In this document: positions 1-13,265 of the stretch, one piece after another
Position numbering within the stretch: position 1 is the stretch's first letter
Layout: each line of letters starts with the position of its first letter
Assembly: GCF_963082655.1 (NCBI RefSeq)
Contig: NC_081555.1
Coordinates: 183,603,424-183,667,423, forward strand
Source: Stomoxys calcitrans
Lineage: Eukaryota; Arthropoda; Insecta; Diptera; Muscidae
Length of the DNA: 64,000 bases
Direction of reading: 5' to 3'
The notes under the pieces: generated by a model
What the model was told of the DNA's origin: nothing
The model's input: the letters and a program-made list of their open reading frames with translations, nothing else
The model's database searches: none
Program-made: the position numbers and the translations under genes

Positions 1-75
1 ACAGCAGAAAATGTTTGCTGTCTCAGCAAAAAAAATTGCTGCTGTTTAAAATTTGACGAGGACAGCACTTTTAGA
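1..75. repeat. CAGCAA-rich interspersed repeat fragment
   Basis: The first bases are built of alternating acagcag, tttgctg and cagcaa words. The same vocabulary recurs at 24525-24745 and 26325-26497, so this is probably a truncated copy of the same repeat family running off the window edge. It has no coding potential. Confidence 0.4.
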
Positions 76-865
76 TAAGAGGAAATTGTCCCAGCCGTTA
101 CCAAGTGAAATGTTCGAGAGAAAATGTTAATAACTTGCAATCTAAATGAATTGTTCTTTTTATACCATTCCGGCCACAACGTTTTATTCCACATTTTAGT
201 ATCGGAGCCAAACATAGCTAGTAACAGAAGATTTGGTCAGGTAGACCCCATAGGCATAAAGGATGTCAAAATGTGCCGATTAAAAGTGACTCAAATGGGA
301 GAATGATTTAAAAAGACATCCTCAATGGCAAGTTCTGTCAAATATTTCAAAAATTAAATGTCGGCTGATCGCTTGACACACCATATAAGTGAATTCTGGG
401 AGCCAAATTAGATTTATTAAATTTTTAGTGTACTATTTTTAGGTTGGTGTCGTATATTTAGTTCCACTGGGCGTAATGTTATCGCCATGCTTTTCGGTAG
501 CTGGTTGAAAATCATTGCATTATTAAAAACAGCGATTATTACTCGCATTCTTCCTCATGTTATTAAATAAACATCAACGGAAAATGTTGCAAACTATGTT
601 CAGATATATGGCATGGAATTTTTTTTAATGGAATTTACATTTTACCAAAACTCTCTCTTTGCCACCAGTGCCACATTCCGTTTGGTGCAGCGCAAATATT
701 CATTTAAAATGACCAACTTAACCCGCAAAAATTTCCAATGTAGGAATGTGTGTGTCTGACTGGTTAGATATATGGGTCACCATAAAAGTACCAAAAAACC
801 AAGTAGGGGAAGGCAATAGTCGGGCGGGCGGTGCTGAATGTACATGTAAGAACCTACACTATAGG
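76..865. other. Unique AT-rich stretch, nothing recognised
   Basis: Apart from reading frames under 83 codons with no familiar motif, I see no gene, repeat or RNA here. A tRNA-derived SINE begins just downstream. Confidence 0.5.
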
Positions 866-1016
866 CGCCCCGGTAGCGGAGCTGATAGCGTGCTCGGATT
901 GCCAGAGTGGGGTTCGATATGGGTTCGATTCCTACCAGAGGCTTTAGTCTTGCGCTACTGTGGTATTATAATGGACTTAAAATTTTTTAAGTGAGTCTGT
1001 AAAGGACTGACACAGT
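866..1016 (+). repeat. tRNA-derived SINE with LINE-like 3' tail (family 1)
   Basis: A tRNA-like head carries a box A-like TAGCGGAGCTGATAG near 875 and a box B GGTTCGATTCC near 922, the two internal promoter boxes of RNA polymerase III. The 3' part (959-1013) closely matches the 3' end of the decayed RNase-H LINE at 48344-48398, including TGTGGTAT, AATGGAC, AAGTGAGTCTG and ACTGACAC. Many SINEs are mobilised by a partner LINE through such a shared tail. The exact 5' boundary and target duplication were not resolved. Confidence 0.6.
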
Positions 1017-1090
1017 TTCTTTCTAAAGCTTAATTTCTAATCATATTTTGTGATAATTATTTCCCTCATTTCATTGAAATTTTATATTTG

Positions 1091-1690
1091 TATACCCTAC
1101 AAACCTACTGTGGTACAGAGTATTATAGATTTATGCATTTGTTTGCAACGCTAAGAAGGAGAAGAGCTAGACCCATTGATAAGCATACCGATCGGCTCAA
1201 AATCACTTTCTGATTCGATTTAGCCATGTCCCTCTGTGAGTCCATGTATTATTGTAATCAAATTGTCCAATAGTCACAAAATTTTGCACATGTCACTTTT
1301 TTGGCCCAAGAACAAACGCTATTGATTTTGAAAAAAAATCGGTTCAGATTTAGATATAGCTCCCATATATATCTTTCATACGATATGGCTTTTTAAGGCT
1401 GTAGAAGCCACAATTTACGTCCGATCTTTACAAAATTTGGCATTGGGTATTTTATTTGAGGTCTATATATGTGTGCAAAATTTCATAAAAATCGATTCAG
1501 ATTTAGATATAGCTCCCATATATATATTTCATCCGATTTGAACTATTAAGGCTGTAGAAGCCACAGTTTTGGTAAGATCTTCACCAAATTTGGCGTGGAG
1601 TCGTTTTTGCGAAGTCTCAATGTATGTTGCAAAATTTAATAAAAATGGGTTCAGATTTAGATTTAAACTTGCCAAATTCGATCGGGTTTT
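1091..1690 (-). repeat. DINE-like element, subfamily B (degenerate)
   Basis: It begins with an inverted TATACCC...GGGTAT-type terminus around 1091-1130, then has the 'gatttagccatgtcc' segment. After that come repeated units containing 'gatttagatatagctccc', 'atatatctttcat' and 'ggctgtagaagccaca'. This order resembles the DINE-1/INE-1 family of flies, which is related to Helentrons. The strand is the orientation in which the GTCC-rich block precedes the unit array; it is a convention only. Confidence 0.55.
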
Positions 1691-1739
1691 TCTTGGGTAC
1701 CAACCAACATGGATTCTGCTAAAAGGGAAATAAATCATG

Positions 1740-4700
1740 TAAAAATTGTGGCATGTAGGCGCTCAAGATCAGTTAAGCCAAATGAGCATCCCATTTCTTA
1801 ATTAAGGGCTATACGAAGCCTAAATCACAACCACAGACGATGTTAATTCAATTTATTTGTTTTTGTTTTAATTGTGGAAATGCCCATATGTAAGTGTTCG
1901 AAATGAAACTAACGACCACTACAGCGGATAGTGATTTAATTAGTCCTGCGTAGTGATAAGACCTATTCCATGCCATTTTATTTTTTTGTTTAAACGCAAG
2001 TTTTATTGATGTGTGTGTGTGTGCGTGTGTGGGAGTGTTTGCACTTGACGTTGTTTTTAAGGCACCATTCGTTATTGTCCACAGACCCATTGTGATTGCG
2101 ATGCCAATGTCAGTGGCCGCCATGGCGATGAGGACAAAGGGGACGGCAGTATTGGATGGCAACACAAATCCGCACAATGCTCGACTGTTAACTGTTGATA
2201 AAAATTAAAGAGATAACTGAGTGACTGCGAGTGTATACTCGTCGTTTGGTGTTTGTTTACTGCCTGCTCTTTAACGTTGGCCAAGTGCCCACAATCTGAA
2301 TCGAAGATCCTTGCTTGTCGCCACAGTTCCCCAACTCCTCAACTACTCGCAATTCGCCTACTTAAAAACCCACCATGCACCACACAACAAACAAAAAAAC
2401 AAAAAAAATTATAAACAGCGAGAAAACATCAACACATTTGTAGGGGAAGTTTGTATTGTTCTTTGGATTTTCGTGCTCTCCACATACAAATTTACACTCC
2501 AAACGCACATTTCCACATACCCCCATGCACCCCAAAGTCCCCTTGGTTAGTTGGCGGCAGTTAAGACTTGTGTCGTTGCGCTGGGTGATGTAAGGTCCCC
2601 AGAGATTCAATGGATGGTGGCTACAATGGCGTTTAAATGCCAGTCAAAGTCGCAGTACGAGTGTGAGCCGAATGTTTGGTGTAACGCTTCTGTTTTTTTT
2701 TTTTTGTTTTGTTCCATGCCTTGGCCTCTTCTCGTGTTCCCTCAACCAACAAAGTGTTTTTCCACTCTGTGTTTGTGTGTTGTTGTGTTTGCGTTTAATA
2801 CCCACTCGTACATGGCTTTCAACAAACCAACAAACGAGCGTCTTAATTAAAAGAGAGGGAAACATAATGAAGTCATGGCATGCATTTAAAGAGCGGTTTT
2901 GAGTCGCCAAAACACATACCAAAACTCTGGTGCTCACACACACACACACACTCACAAACAGCCAGCTGCTACACATATGCACAATCGTACACAGCCAGAA
3001 GTATTTACGTTTGCGAACAAAATGTGTGAAGATTTTTTTTTTTTTTGTTATGCCGGAAACGAAATGTTTGTTTGTCATAAAAACGCTGTGAGTGAGTGAA
3101 CAAACGTTGCATGCTTTTAGGGGTTCGCGAAAAAGTTCAACTACTCGTTATTAGTAATTGTGGTAAAACAAAAACGGCACAAGCACCAACATCACAACAA
3201 TTACAGCAGTAGCAACAACCACAAAAAGTAAAAACGAATAAAGGGAACAAGAACACGTCGTTATTACTGCCACCCAATAATTCCTCATGTCAGATGGGAT
3301 TTCGCCTTGTTTTTTTTTTGTTTTTGATTTGGCTCCCAATCAGAGCTGATGATGCCTGCTTAAGGAATGGAATTGGATTTTTTGTTTGCAACGCTCTTTG
3401 GTTGTTTTTCTTTGAAATTCGTGTCGCGTTTCAAACCTGCGATATTGTATTCAATACAGTCAACACGTTTACATTAATAAAACCAAATTAAATGAACATA
3501 ACGACATTTGGATGTCAGCGATAGAATTGCGCTGTAATACAGCTTTCAAATTGGAATATAACCAATTTAACCTAAAAAACATTCAAAAACCATATATGTA
3601 TGCCTGCTTATGTGGGGTAGTTTTATTATCTTACAATATTCAATAATATTGACAGAACAACATGCAGGTTGTGTAAAACAATAACAGACAATAACAAATA
3701 AAAATAGGCCACACATTGCAAATGTAAATACGGCTCATTGAACAAATACATTATCAATTTTTCACTGAAAATAAACAAAAACACAAAAATGTTCAAATTT
3801 CAGTGGGGAATGTTGCACAACACTGGCTAGTATCCATTCAGTTAAATGAAAAGTTGTAGTTGTATTAAACACAGATCGATGCTTGAAATATTTGAAACGA
3901 ATTAGGGAAATGTAAGCAATGCGCTTTGTGCAGCATGACCAAGCATGGGTCCACCACCATTGGAAAGCATTTCTCATGATTTACAAAGAATTTTACAGCA
4001 TGTTTCATATTTAAACCATCTGCCGGAATTATATTATTTATAAATACACGAAAAAAATAAAACGTTTGGGATATTTTTACGACAAATAAAATACTTTATT
4101 ACGAAGTTTTTCTCTTATTGTAACCGAATAAAGTTTCCCTTCAATATATCAAACGTTGGCCACAAACGTACCATTTTTGAACGTAACTAACTTTGATTGT
4201 TGTAAACCCTTTAGCAGCTTCCCCTACGGTAAAATTATCCTTTTTTTGGTAAAACTCTTTAATTGCAAAAGTTCCTTGATAGCCGCAAACGATTATTCCA
4301 GTGTTCTCTTGTGTCTTTCTTACTCTCAGAGAAAGCATGGGTATTTGATCGTATAGACCAACGATTGGTAAAAATGTACTATTGCGCATTACACAAGAAC
4401 GCAATCCCAAGTAGACCCATGGGCTTGCAAATAATTGCAATTGTATGCTTTGTATTTTTAACCTTTTTTGTTTTGACTGAGTAAAGAGCAGTCAGTATAT
4501 CGGACACCTAGGTAAACCCGGAAAGTGGCAATTTTTAAAGTTTTGCCTTAGGTTACGTTCATAAGAGGATGCAGATATTAATCTGCCCCATGCCACTATA
4601 GACATACACCTAAGCCAGTAATCGGCTAGTTTCGCTTTAAGTACAAAATGCTGGTATGTGCAATGTGCAATGGCTACGCAACAAAAATTTCTTAGGCACA

Positions 4701-5885
4701 TACATTGTTTGTTGAAGACTCTATAACACGGTATGTAGGTGTCTTATGACATGTCAAATTTAGCACAAACAGAGTTGTGCATGTCGTGTGATACAAATGA
4801 AACTAACATATGAGAATCACTTTTCAAAATATCACATGTAATATGTTAGTTTAGAGCATAGACTATAGATTTCTTATAGATGAATTTTTACTCTCTCAAA
4901 TGGTAACCACGAACAACGATTACAAAGCTGACGTTTTCTTTTGTTTCACACTTAAGAGTCATCTAAGAGAGGAGCAAATGGAATTGGGTGAACATAAAAA
5001 ATGCATAAAAGCACAAGCTAATTAACAATGCGAATCTAACAAGAATGCTAAAAAGTAATTTGTAAAAATAATTTAAATTTTAAAAACAAATGCCACAAGA
5101 CAACTACATGCCGTGGAATAGCGGCTTACATTAACGCGATAGAGACATATTCATCCCAAATTCGGTATTTAAATGTGCAAAAACAACAACTCCCATTAGA
5201 ATGTTTTTGTTTAATTTATGGCATAACAAAAACAGCAGATCATAATACAAAACCACAATGGATTGGTGCGAAACTGAAAGGATTTTAATTGTCTACCATA
5301 ACATCAAAAAAATTCTAAGCACTGAAAGAGTTCGAATTACCAACGGAGATTTGCTTAAAATTGGTAAAATATTGGTTTTGAATTATGTTACAACATTAAT
5401 TGAACTTGGTAACCTTTTCAGTAAGCATAATCTATTTTAAAATTAAAAAGAATAGACTCGTACATATACATAAGCATGACGTTAAATAAATTTATAAACA
5501 AAGAAAAACTAGCTAAAACCCCGAATAACATGTTCTGTGTTTCAAGAATGAAAGGTATTGTCAGGGTAAAAATTTTTTTTTTGTCTCAAATTCGTGCAAG
5601 AATTTATCGCAACGAAAAATTTACTTTAACTTTCCAACAAAGTCCGTCATTTTTTAGAAAAGAAGTTTGCTTGTCGAAAATATCTTTTATGTGAAACGAA
5701 TAATTTTCGGTTTCGCAAATAGAGTACTAAAAAAAAAAACCTGACTCCCAAATTTTTTAATACTGAACAGCGTCCAATGAAATAGACTAAAGTTTCTGCT
5801 TCTCGTAGATTACCCAATGAGCATTTTTGGAGTTGAGCATTCTTGGAGTTCCAAGATCTTCCATTGTAATACAGGTACATATTTG
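1740..5885. other. Single-copy AT-rich DNA with simple repeats
   Basis: No gene or recognised transposon is visible. It contains short GT runs (about 2011-2032), poly-T runs (about 2692-2705 and 3034-3047) and an ACAC run (about 2937-2953). The open frames over 60 codons (for example on both strands at 2.0-3.1 kb) overlap these low-complexity runs and look accidental. It could be intronic or intergenic. Confidence 0.5.
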
Positions 5886-6660
5886 TAAAGGGTTTTTCAA
5901 AAAGTGGTTATTTTGAATCACCCGGTATTTCGGTAGCTGTCACTTTTGGAATTGAAAATATCTAAAATTCCTTACAAAAATGGTGAAAAGCTTGCAGTCC
6001 CGGTTCGAAAGAAAATTCCCTCGACTGATGACCATTTCCACTATGTTGGCTATTTCAACAAGCGAAATTATCGCATCTGGGACTCGAAAAACCCAAGAGT
6101 TATTGTTGAGAAACATCTCCATCCTCAACATGTATCTATATGGTACGGTTTGTGGTCCAGCGGGGTTATTGGGCCCTATTTTTTCAAAATGATCAATAGT
6201 GTGAATGAATTGCGCTATCGAAAGAAGATTTATGATGTTGGACAATGTTTACATTCATCAAGACAACGACGAGACGTGACACACAAGCAACGAAACCATT
6301 GCTCTTCTACGGGCCGTATTATCCCTGGAAGAGGTGATCACATTTGGCCACATAGATCTTGTGATCTAGAACTCCTTGCGACTTCTTCCTTTGGGGCCAC
6401 ATCAAAAATAAGGTGTACGCCAACATCCCAGCGTCTATTTATGACTTCAAAGATAAAATTCGTGAGGCTATAGGACAAAGGACACCCACTTTGCAATTTG
6501 GTTGTGGAAAATTTCATGAAAAAGATATGGTCCTGTAAGCGTGGTCGGGTGGCCATTTAGCGGATTTCTTTTTTCATGATTAACGGCATACCTTCCTCGT
6601 TATTATAAAATAAACATCCAATCATTTGGCTAAAAAAAATGAAATTTTTCTTTGAATACT
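5886..6660 (+). pseudogene. Decayed Tc1/mariner-superfamily transposase copy
   Basis: The plus strand, shifting between frames, encodes recognisable pieces of an insect mariner/Tc1-type transposase. The first (about 6045-6190) has the 'GYFNKRNYRIW' and 'GLWSSGVIGPYFF' blocks around the first catalytic strand. Next is a degraded QDN..TCHTS-like block (about 6260-6290). The last is a C-terminal stretch (about 6365-6560) with a 'DFFLWGHIKNKVYA' match and a final 'GGHLAD' motif. Several frame changes and stops interrupt it, so it cannot make an enzyme. It differs from the other mariner copies in this window (different linker residues and tail) and is a separate family. Its ends are approximate. 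Confidence 0.65.
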
Positions 6661-7224
6661 TAATTAACAGCTCATACTGAAAAAACCTATATATTCGGTT
6701 TGCACTTTGCCGCGCTCTTTCTAAGTAATTAATAAAAGTATTGCCTTTTATTTAATTTAAAATTTTTTTGATGTACTCATCCAATATTTTTTATTCATTT
6801 TTAATTTTCTGTTATCAATGTTATACGATGGGAGTTGCCAATTGTAGTCATAATAGCAGGCTAGATTTTTGTTTGCAAGTTTTGTTGCAAAAAATATTGC
6901 TGTTTCCCATGGAAATGACACGGACCAACTTTAAATAAAAAGGTCTTACACCTAGAAAATTATTTGAGATTCAGAATTTTCTTTGAAAAACAAAAAGCTA
7001 AAGTAATCTGCGGAGAGATTTTAAAATAAATCCACTTTAAAAATACGAACACTAAATTGAAAGTATTCTAAGAAAAAAGTGAAAACAGATATCTTAATGG
7101 TTTGCTCTGCGTTTTGCAGATAAAAGTATCGTTAAAAAACCAAAAATAATTACTGACCAAAAATTTTCACAGAAATATCCAAAATACCCATTTTGGGCTA
7201 AGATAGTTTCTACATCACCACTTT
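6661..7224. other. AT-rich spacer, nothing recognised
   Basis: There are no convincing coding frames. A short patch with tttgcaag and attgctg words (about 6870-6905) faintly resembles the CAGCAA-rich repeat seen elsewhere. Confidence 0.45.
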
Positions 7225-8565
7225 TATACTCTACACCACCACTGTGGTACAGGGTATTATAAGTTTGTGCATTTGTTTACAACACTAAGAAGGAGAAGAG
7301 CTAGGCCCATTGATTAGTATACCGATCGACTCAGAATCACTTTCTGATTCGATTTAGCTATGTCCGTCTGTCTGTTCATGTACTCTTGTGATCAAGTTAC
7401 AGGTCGCATTTATTGTCCGATAGTCATGAAATTTTGCACAAGTCTCTTTTTTGGCCCAAGGACGAACGCTATTTTGAACGAAATCGGTTCAAGTTTAGAT
7501 AAGCTCCCATATATATCTTTCATCCGATATGGCTTTTTAAGACTGTAGCATGGGGTGTTTTTTTCAACGTCCACCTATGTGTGCAAAATTTCGCCAAAAT
7601 CGGTCCAGATTTTGATATAGCTGCCATATATAAATTTCATCCGATATGGAATTTTATGGCTATAGTTGCCACAATTTTGGTCGGATCTTTACAAAATTTT
7701 GCACTAAGTGTTTTCTTTGAAGTTTCAATACGATTGCAAAATTTCATAAAAATCTTTTCGAATTTAGATATAGCACCCATATATATCTTTTACCCGATAT
7801 GGAGCTTTTAAGGCTGTAGTAGGCACAATTTTGGGCAAATTTCTACAAAATGTAGCGTGAGTTGTTTTATTTAAAGCCCCAATGCGAGTGCAAAGTTTTA
7901 TATAATCGGTCTAGATTAAGACATATCTCCCATATATATCTTTTGTCTGATATGGTTTTTTGGGGCTGTAGAATCCGCAATTTTAATCCGATCTTAACAA
8001 GATGTAGTACGAGGTACGATGTATTTACTTGGCGCCTTAATAAGTGTCCAAAATTTCATAAAATTCGGTTTAGATTTAGGTCCCCGATATATCTTTCATC
8101 CGAAGAAACCACAATTTTCGTGCGATTTTGCATGAGACGTTTTATTTCACGTTCCAATACGTGCGCAAAATTTCATTAAAATCGGTCCTGATTTAGATAT
8201 AGCTCCAATGTGTTTATTTTATCCGATATGGACTTTTAAGACAGCAAAAGCCACAATTTTGGTTACATCTCTACACTATAGGGCATGAGATGTTCTATTT
8301 GTCATCCCAGTATGTGCCATCAAAATTGGCACAGGTTTCGATATAACTCCCATATAATCTTTTATCCGATTTGGCCTGTTAAGATTGTGGAAATCCAAAT
8401 TTGTTGTCCTATCGTAGGAAAATCTAACTAGGTTCTATTTGATTTTTCAATAGATATTCAAATTAAAATCTGACTAGATTTCGAGATAAGTTCTACGTAT
8501 ACCAGGTGGTGTAGAGTATTACAAGACGGCTCCGCCCGAGTTTTGCCTTTCCTTACTGATTTAGT
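7225..8565 (-). repeat. DINE-like element, subfamily B (long copy)
   Basis: The left terminus near 7226 reads tatactctacaccaccactg, and the right end near 8505-8520 carries its inverted counterpart (accaggtggtgtagagtat). Then comes a cggctccgcccg...tttgcctttccttact motif also seen near 14440. Between them are about seven degenerate units with 'tttagatatagctccc', 'atatctttcatccgatatgg' and 'tgtagaagccacaattttgg'. The copy looks complete from end to end but heavily diverged, and its reading frames are accidents of the repeat. Confidence 0.6.
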
Positions 8566-8710
8566 AAAAAAATTGTATTAATGGGTTTAGGGGACATATG
8601 GAGTAAAAAAAACATAACCCCAATTGGGGGATCTGGGCTTTGGAATTTGAGAACTCGAGGGGTTTTTCCACTTTTTTAATAAAAAAAATTGTCTATTTTG
8701 AACTGCATAT

Positions 8711-9330
8711 AGAGGGTGATATTTTAGCTATTTTTTTTGGCAACAATGGTATAAACAGCACTCGCACTTTTCGTGTTTCATTTCACTGTCAAACATCTTC
8801 AGTTTGGTCTATAATTTAATCGTGAATCGTCTTACAGACGAACAACACTTGCAAATTATTGAATTTTATTAACAAAATGTGTGCTCTGTTAAAAAGTTCA
8901 TTGCGCGCTTCATTTTTGGCTTAATGGGTACGTAAATAAGCAGAACTGTCGATTTTAAAGTGAAGATCAACCAAAGGCATTGCAAGAGCTACCAATGCAT
9001 TCAGAAAATCACAGTTTTGTGCAGTTTATGGGCTGGTGGCATCATTGGAACGTACTTCTTCAAAGATGATGCGAATCGTAACGTAACAGTGAATGGTGGA
9101 CGCTATCGTGAGATGATATCCAACTTTTTTTTTCCCAAAATGCAAGAGCCTGCCTTACCACATGTATGTTTCAACAAGACGTTGCCACATGTCACACAGC
9201 ACGCGTCACAAAGGACTTATTGAGAGGCGAATTCGGTAAACATTTTATTTTACGTTCGGGACCGGTCAATTGGCCGCCTAGATCGTGCGATTTAACGCCT
9301 TTAGAGTATTTTTTCTATTTTTTCTAAACT
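8711..9330 (+). mobile_element. Mariner-type element, internally deleted and 3'-truncated
   Basis: It starts with the terminal motif agagggtgat. At about 8822 it encodes the transposase N-terminal blocks (NRLTDEQHLQIIEFY). It then jumps from the helix-turn-helix region straight to the catalytic-core region (FWLMGT.ISRTVDF equivalent, about 8910-8955). Residues 'GIIGTYFFKDDANRNVTVN' follow at about 9035-9090, then a broken DGATCH-like block and the NWPPRSCDLTPLEYF block at about 9272-9315. The first catalytic aspartate block is lost and stops are present. No right terminus was found. It belongs to the same family as the copies at 12437, 13374 and 18824. Confidence 0.75.
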
Positions 9331-9362
9331 CACCATGGTATGAAAAAATGATACATACACAC

Positions 9363-9515
9363 ACGGTGATTTCAATGCATCAAAAGTTATAGAAGAAATC
9401 AACCACTACTGTGAAAAATACTTGACAAGGTTAGGCAACCACCCAACTCTATTAGCACTCTGTCTCCTCGATGACAGAAATAATTAGGAAGTCTTTCCTT
9501 TGATCTCAGACTTAA
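9363..9515 (+). pseudogene. Fragment of LINE polymerase C-terminus (Jockey-like)
   Basis: A single frame of about 45 codons before a stop at 9484 reads IEEINHYCEKYLTRLGNHPT followed by leucine-rich residues and a DD pair. The pattern of a short helix, RL..HP and then LLD resembles the conserved C-terminal tail of Jockey-type LINE reverse transcriptases. Nothing else of the element remains. The assignment rests on pattern memory only. Confidence 0.35.
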
Positions 9516-11960
9516 ATAATTATTACTATAAATAGAATTATACTAAACTATTTCGAAATTATATCAGGGATTTAACTTACTGAAGTAAAATACTACCTGT
9601 CAGTAATCATGTAATGCCATATAGAGGACTTTATATAAAATTTGTTTATTATCAGATTGAGAGATTGCAAGAAATTGAAAATGACACAAAAAAAATGTTA
9701 TCTTGATTTCGACAAGATACGCGGACAAACGGACGGTTAGGGGCTAAATCGATATTTCGAGGTGTTTTCAACGGAATGGCTACTTCAGCATACTCTTCTG
9801 CCTATGGTGGGTGGGTGTGAAAAGACTCCCCTCATTAATATGCAAAACATTGGATGGCATCACTCCTCGATATGAGCAAAAGCTTGTAATTCCCATAATG
9901 AAAACGAATTTTATAACAAAGTTGCACCATCATTTAAGGCAACTAGAAGGAAAGGTACCTTTGGCTAAGTTGATGAGACGCACTTTGGGGAAATCATCGC
10001 TCGTGTAATATGGAAAACGGTTGTTGTTGTTGTTATTGTTTTACTTTGTGAACTGCTTATATTATTAATTTGTTTTACTTAAAGTTCCATACTTTAGTAA
10101 ACTTTCAACTTTGATTTGTTTACACACAATTTTCGGTAGCAAAGTCTAAAGTTGCTACAACGCAAAAATTTCATGTTAACATACTTGCATGTGCCACGTC
10201 CTGCCAGCCATGGTCGTTAGCCCCCTGACAAGGATATGAAAAGTCTATTGCCAGGCAAGGGAGGTTTATGGGGCCTCCGCCCTCATCCGCACCAATGGCC
10301 CACAACTAATATCAATTGGGTTTGATACCAACATCAACAACAACAAAGAAAAAAGAGTGAAGCGGATTTTTATATTAACCGTCGCTGAACAGTGCCGTGG
10401 GCACCACCTTAACATTCGCTCTTCAGCTCATGTCCGACGTGATTACAATTTTTGCCGGAGTGGGGGTAGTTGCCCATGTTTGTTTGACTGTTGAGGCCGG
10501 CTAGGCAAATAGCAAAAGGCAGAAACCCTGAACCCCATCCAAGCAGACCACCACTGGCAAGTGTCATGCGAAAATAAATGTGGAATGTTAAAAAGCTTTC
10601 AGGCCACAGCTAGGGATATGGGATTGGGCCAGGGACTGAGCCTCGACTGACTGAGTCTGACTACCGGAAGCAACGTCGCGTATCTTGGGGCCGTCAAAAA
10701 TAAAATAAAATCCGCCGCGGCAACATATTTCGATTTTGTTTTGTAGGATGTGTTTTGTATTCCTCATTTTTACATTTTTTTTTTTTGGACAACAGGCAAC
10801 AGACAGACATAAAAAAACACCCCCCACACACAAACGCACAAGTACATAAATAATCTTCTGGGGGAGAATTATCAAGGGCTTTTACGAATGTTCCAAAAAC
10901 AAGCTGAAAAAAATTGGTTATATTGCATATAAGGCTGTTCCACTGCGGGAACCACAACTCAACAACGTTTGCTCGTTGGAATATATCAGTGCTTTTAGGA
11001 ATTCTCGTATATGGACTTTTTTTATGATTCTTTTCGTTCTTTTTTTTTTTTTTTTGGGACAAAAATTGCTCCATAAATACTGTTTAATATGCAAGTTTGT
11101 TTGTTTTTTGTTGCGGTGGTATTTTTGTTTTTCTTTTTATTTTATTTTGTTCTGAACGTCCCTTGATACATGGGTTTCTAGTTACATGTCTGCCATTCTT
11201 TCAAATAATACTTAAAAGCAAATTTGCAAACATATGGAGTCATTCATCACGAATGTGTACAGCAGAAAAGCCTGAATCTAGTCACCAGTCCCCTGAGTGT
11301 TGAACGGATACAAATATCGCTGCCACTCCCCTCCCTTGCAAGTAAGCCCCCACCATCCAACAACGATATATGTTGACGGCCATAAACGAAACCAAAAAAA
11401 AACCCAAAAATGCAAGCAAAAAAAACACAAAAAACTCGACAAAATATCAAATTGAATTTTTTAGAGATTATGATGATGTATTCCTCACTAACTGGCATGT
11501 GTTCTTCGCGTAAATCCAGCAACAGTTTTTTTTGGCTCCTCGCTGCCATGAAGCAGCTTGAAATTCGTGGGAATAGTTTCACTACGCTAGTTTCCATTTT
11601 GTTTTTGCCTAGGCTAGCAGATGGGCCATTACAAAAATGAATCATTGATTGAGTTTTATTTAAAGTCTAGCCGCCATTTTACATTGCAATGATATTGACA
11701 TTCTCTGTGTGAGGGACTTTCAATTTACTTTCATGTCATCTCTTCAAGGTTAGCCAAAAGTAATTTGATTCCGGACAAAACTGAATTAGGTGGAATTCTG
11801 ATATGAGCATTCATAAGGAGCAATAAATAGCAATCACTTCCAAGCAATTGATTTTTCTTTCGCTTTTTCATTTTTTCCATTTCAAAAACGCCACAAGGCA
11901 TTTCAGTCTTAGTTGTTGTATCAAAAATGTTTAAAGATTTAAGGGGAATTTAAAAACGGA
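9516..11960. other. Mostly single-copy DNA with simple repeats
   Basis: No gene was recognised. A 65-codon frame at 9811-10008 (plus) has a non-repetitive composition, but I cannot match it to any family. A TTG/GTT run lies at 10019-10042, poly-T or poly-A runs at 10777-10788, 11040-11055 and 11392-11402, and a short ACAC patch near 10824. The stretch near 10590-10700 is relatively GC-rich but shows no motif. Confidence 0.45.
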
Positions 11961-12434
11961 TTAACTTTGGATACCCACCACCTCGAATATAAACATTGAC
12001 CACATTTCGCTAAAATCCCAAAACAGTCATATTGCAATAGGTTCCGTTTGGACCAGGCTCGGCACGGACGTCGAAGGGTCTAACCCAAATCCCATTTCAA
12101 GACCGTAAAACGGGATATTTGTCTATATGGCAGCCATCTCCAAATATAGTCCAATCTCCACCATATTCGGTAGGAATATTACAGGTTTAATACAACTCAT
12201 TGTGTGTTACCGAAATCGGGTAATAAATGCACCTTTTATGGTCCCAAGACTCTAAATTGGGACATCAGTATATATGGAAGCTATATACAAATATAGACCG
12301 ATCTAGCCCATATTTGGCACAGTTATCGAAGCGCCTAACTCAGCTCACAGGGTAAAATTAAGCCTTTTACTGGTTCAAGTCCTTAAATCGGGAGGACGGA
12401 ATATACGGCAGCTATATCTAAACATAGCCTGATC
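11961..12434 (+). repeat. DINE-like element, subfamily A (interrupted copy)
   Basis: It starts with 'ggatacccaccacctcgaat', the same entry sequence as at 17468. It continues with units containing 'tatggcagccatctccaaata', 'gggacatcagtatatatgg' and 'gatctagcccatatttggc'. At 12435 it is broken by a mariner element. The sequence beyond the mariner belongs to subfamily B, so the copy is either truncated or rearranged there. Confidence 0.6.
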
Positions 12435-12436
12435 TA

Positions 12437-13265
12437 TAGGGTGATTTTTTAAGAGCTATAGGAAAGTTTTTCAAAAAAAAGAACTATTAAATTCAAAAAA
12501 ATGCATGAAATATTTATTTGAATCGATAGTACGGTCCATATAATTTAATTTTTGAAGATTATTTCATGCAAATGTAGACAGTGACTGCGCCTCAAATCGT
12601 TCATCCGCTCAGTCCAATTTTGGTATACTCTTTCCAACATTTCGGCTGGTATCTCACGAATAACAGCTTCAATGTTGTATTCCAATGCGTCAATTAAAGC
12701 AGACTTGTCTGTATAGACATGAGCTTTAACATAGCCCATCAAAAAATAGTCTAAATGTTCACTAAACTCGCCTCTCAATAAGTCCATTGTTACATGTGAT
12801 TTGTGGCATGTGGCACCGTATTGTTTAAAGTACATGTCATGCAAGTCAAGCTTTTGCATTTTTAGCAAAACAAAATTGGATACCATCTCACGGTAGCTCT
12901 CATAATTCACCGTTACGTTACGATTAGCATCATCTTTAAAGAAGTACGGTCCAATCATGCCCTCAGCCCATAAACCGCACCAAACTGTAACTTTTTCTAG
13001 ATGAGTTGGTAGCTCTTGCAATGCTTTTGGCTGATCTTCTCCTAAAAATCGACAATTCTGCTTATTTACGTACCCATTGACCGAAAATTTAAATTCGAAA
13101 TGAAATGAAAAATGAGTGCAATGTTGTTTAATAATTTGGAAGCGTTGTTCGTTTGTACGACGATTCATGGTTAAATTATAGACCAAATTGAAGATGTTTG
13201 AAAGTGAAACAGCTCACTGTTTAAACCAGTGCTTCCAAAAAGAAAATAGTTAAAAAATCAGTCTT
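12437..13265 (-). mobile_element. Mariner-type element with deleted transposase
   Basis: The left end TAGGGTGATTTTTTAAGAGC follows a TA at 12435-12436. The right end (minus-strand start) is degenerate (AAAAAATCAGTCTT) and precedes TA at 13266-13267, consistent with the mariner TA target. The minus-strand frame 12545-13186 (213 codons) is still open. It has an N-terminal MNRRTNEQRFQII block and then a deletion that removes roughly 120 residues, including the first catalytic block. It resumes at GYVNKQNCRF, GLWAEGMIGPYFF, a DGATCH equivalent altered to YGATCH (catalytic D lost), LDYFLMGY and the C-terminal HLHEIIF. It is an open but non-functional transposase. It is a non-autonomous element at best. 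Confidence 0.8.

Noticed and set aside
2644..3078. 144-codon minus-strand frame
   Set aside because: It is rich in TGTG and poly-A/poly-T derived residues (VCVCVCV, KKKK) and overlaps opposite-strand frames; low-complexity artefact.
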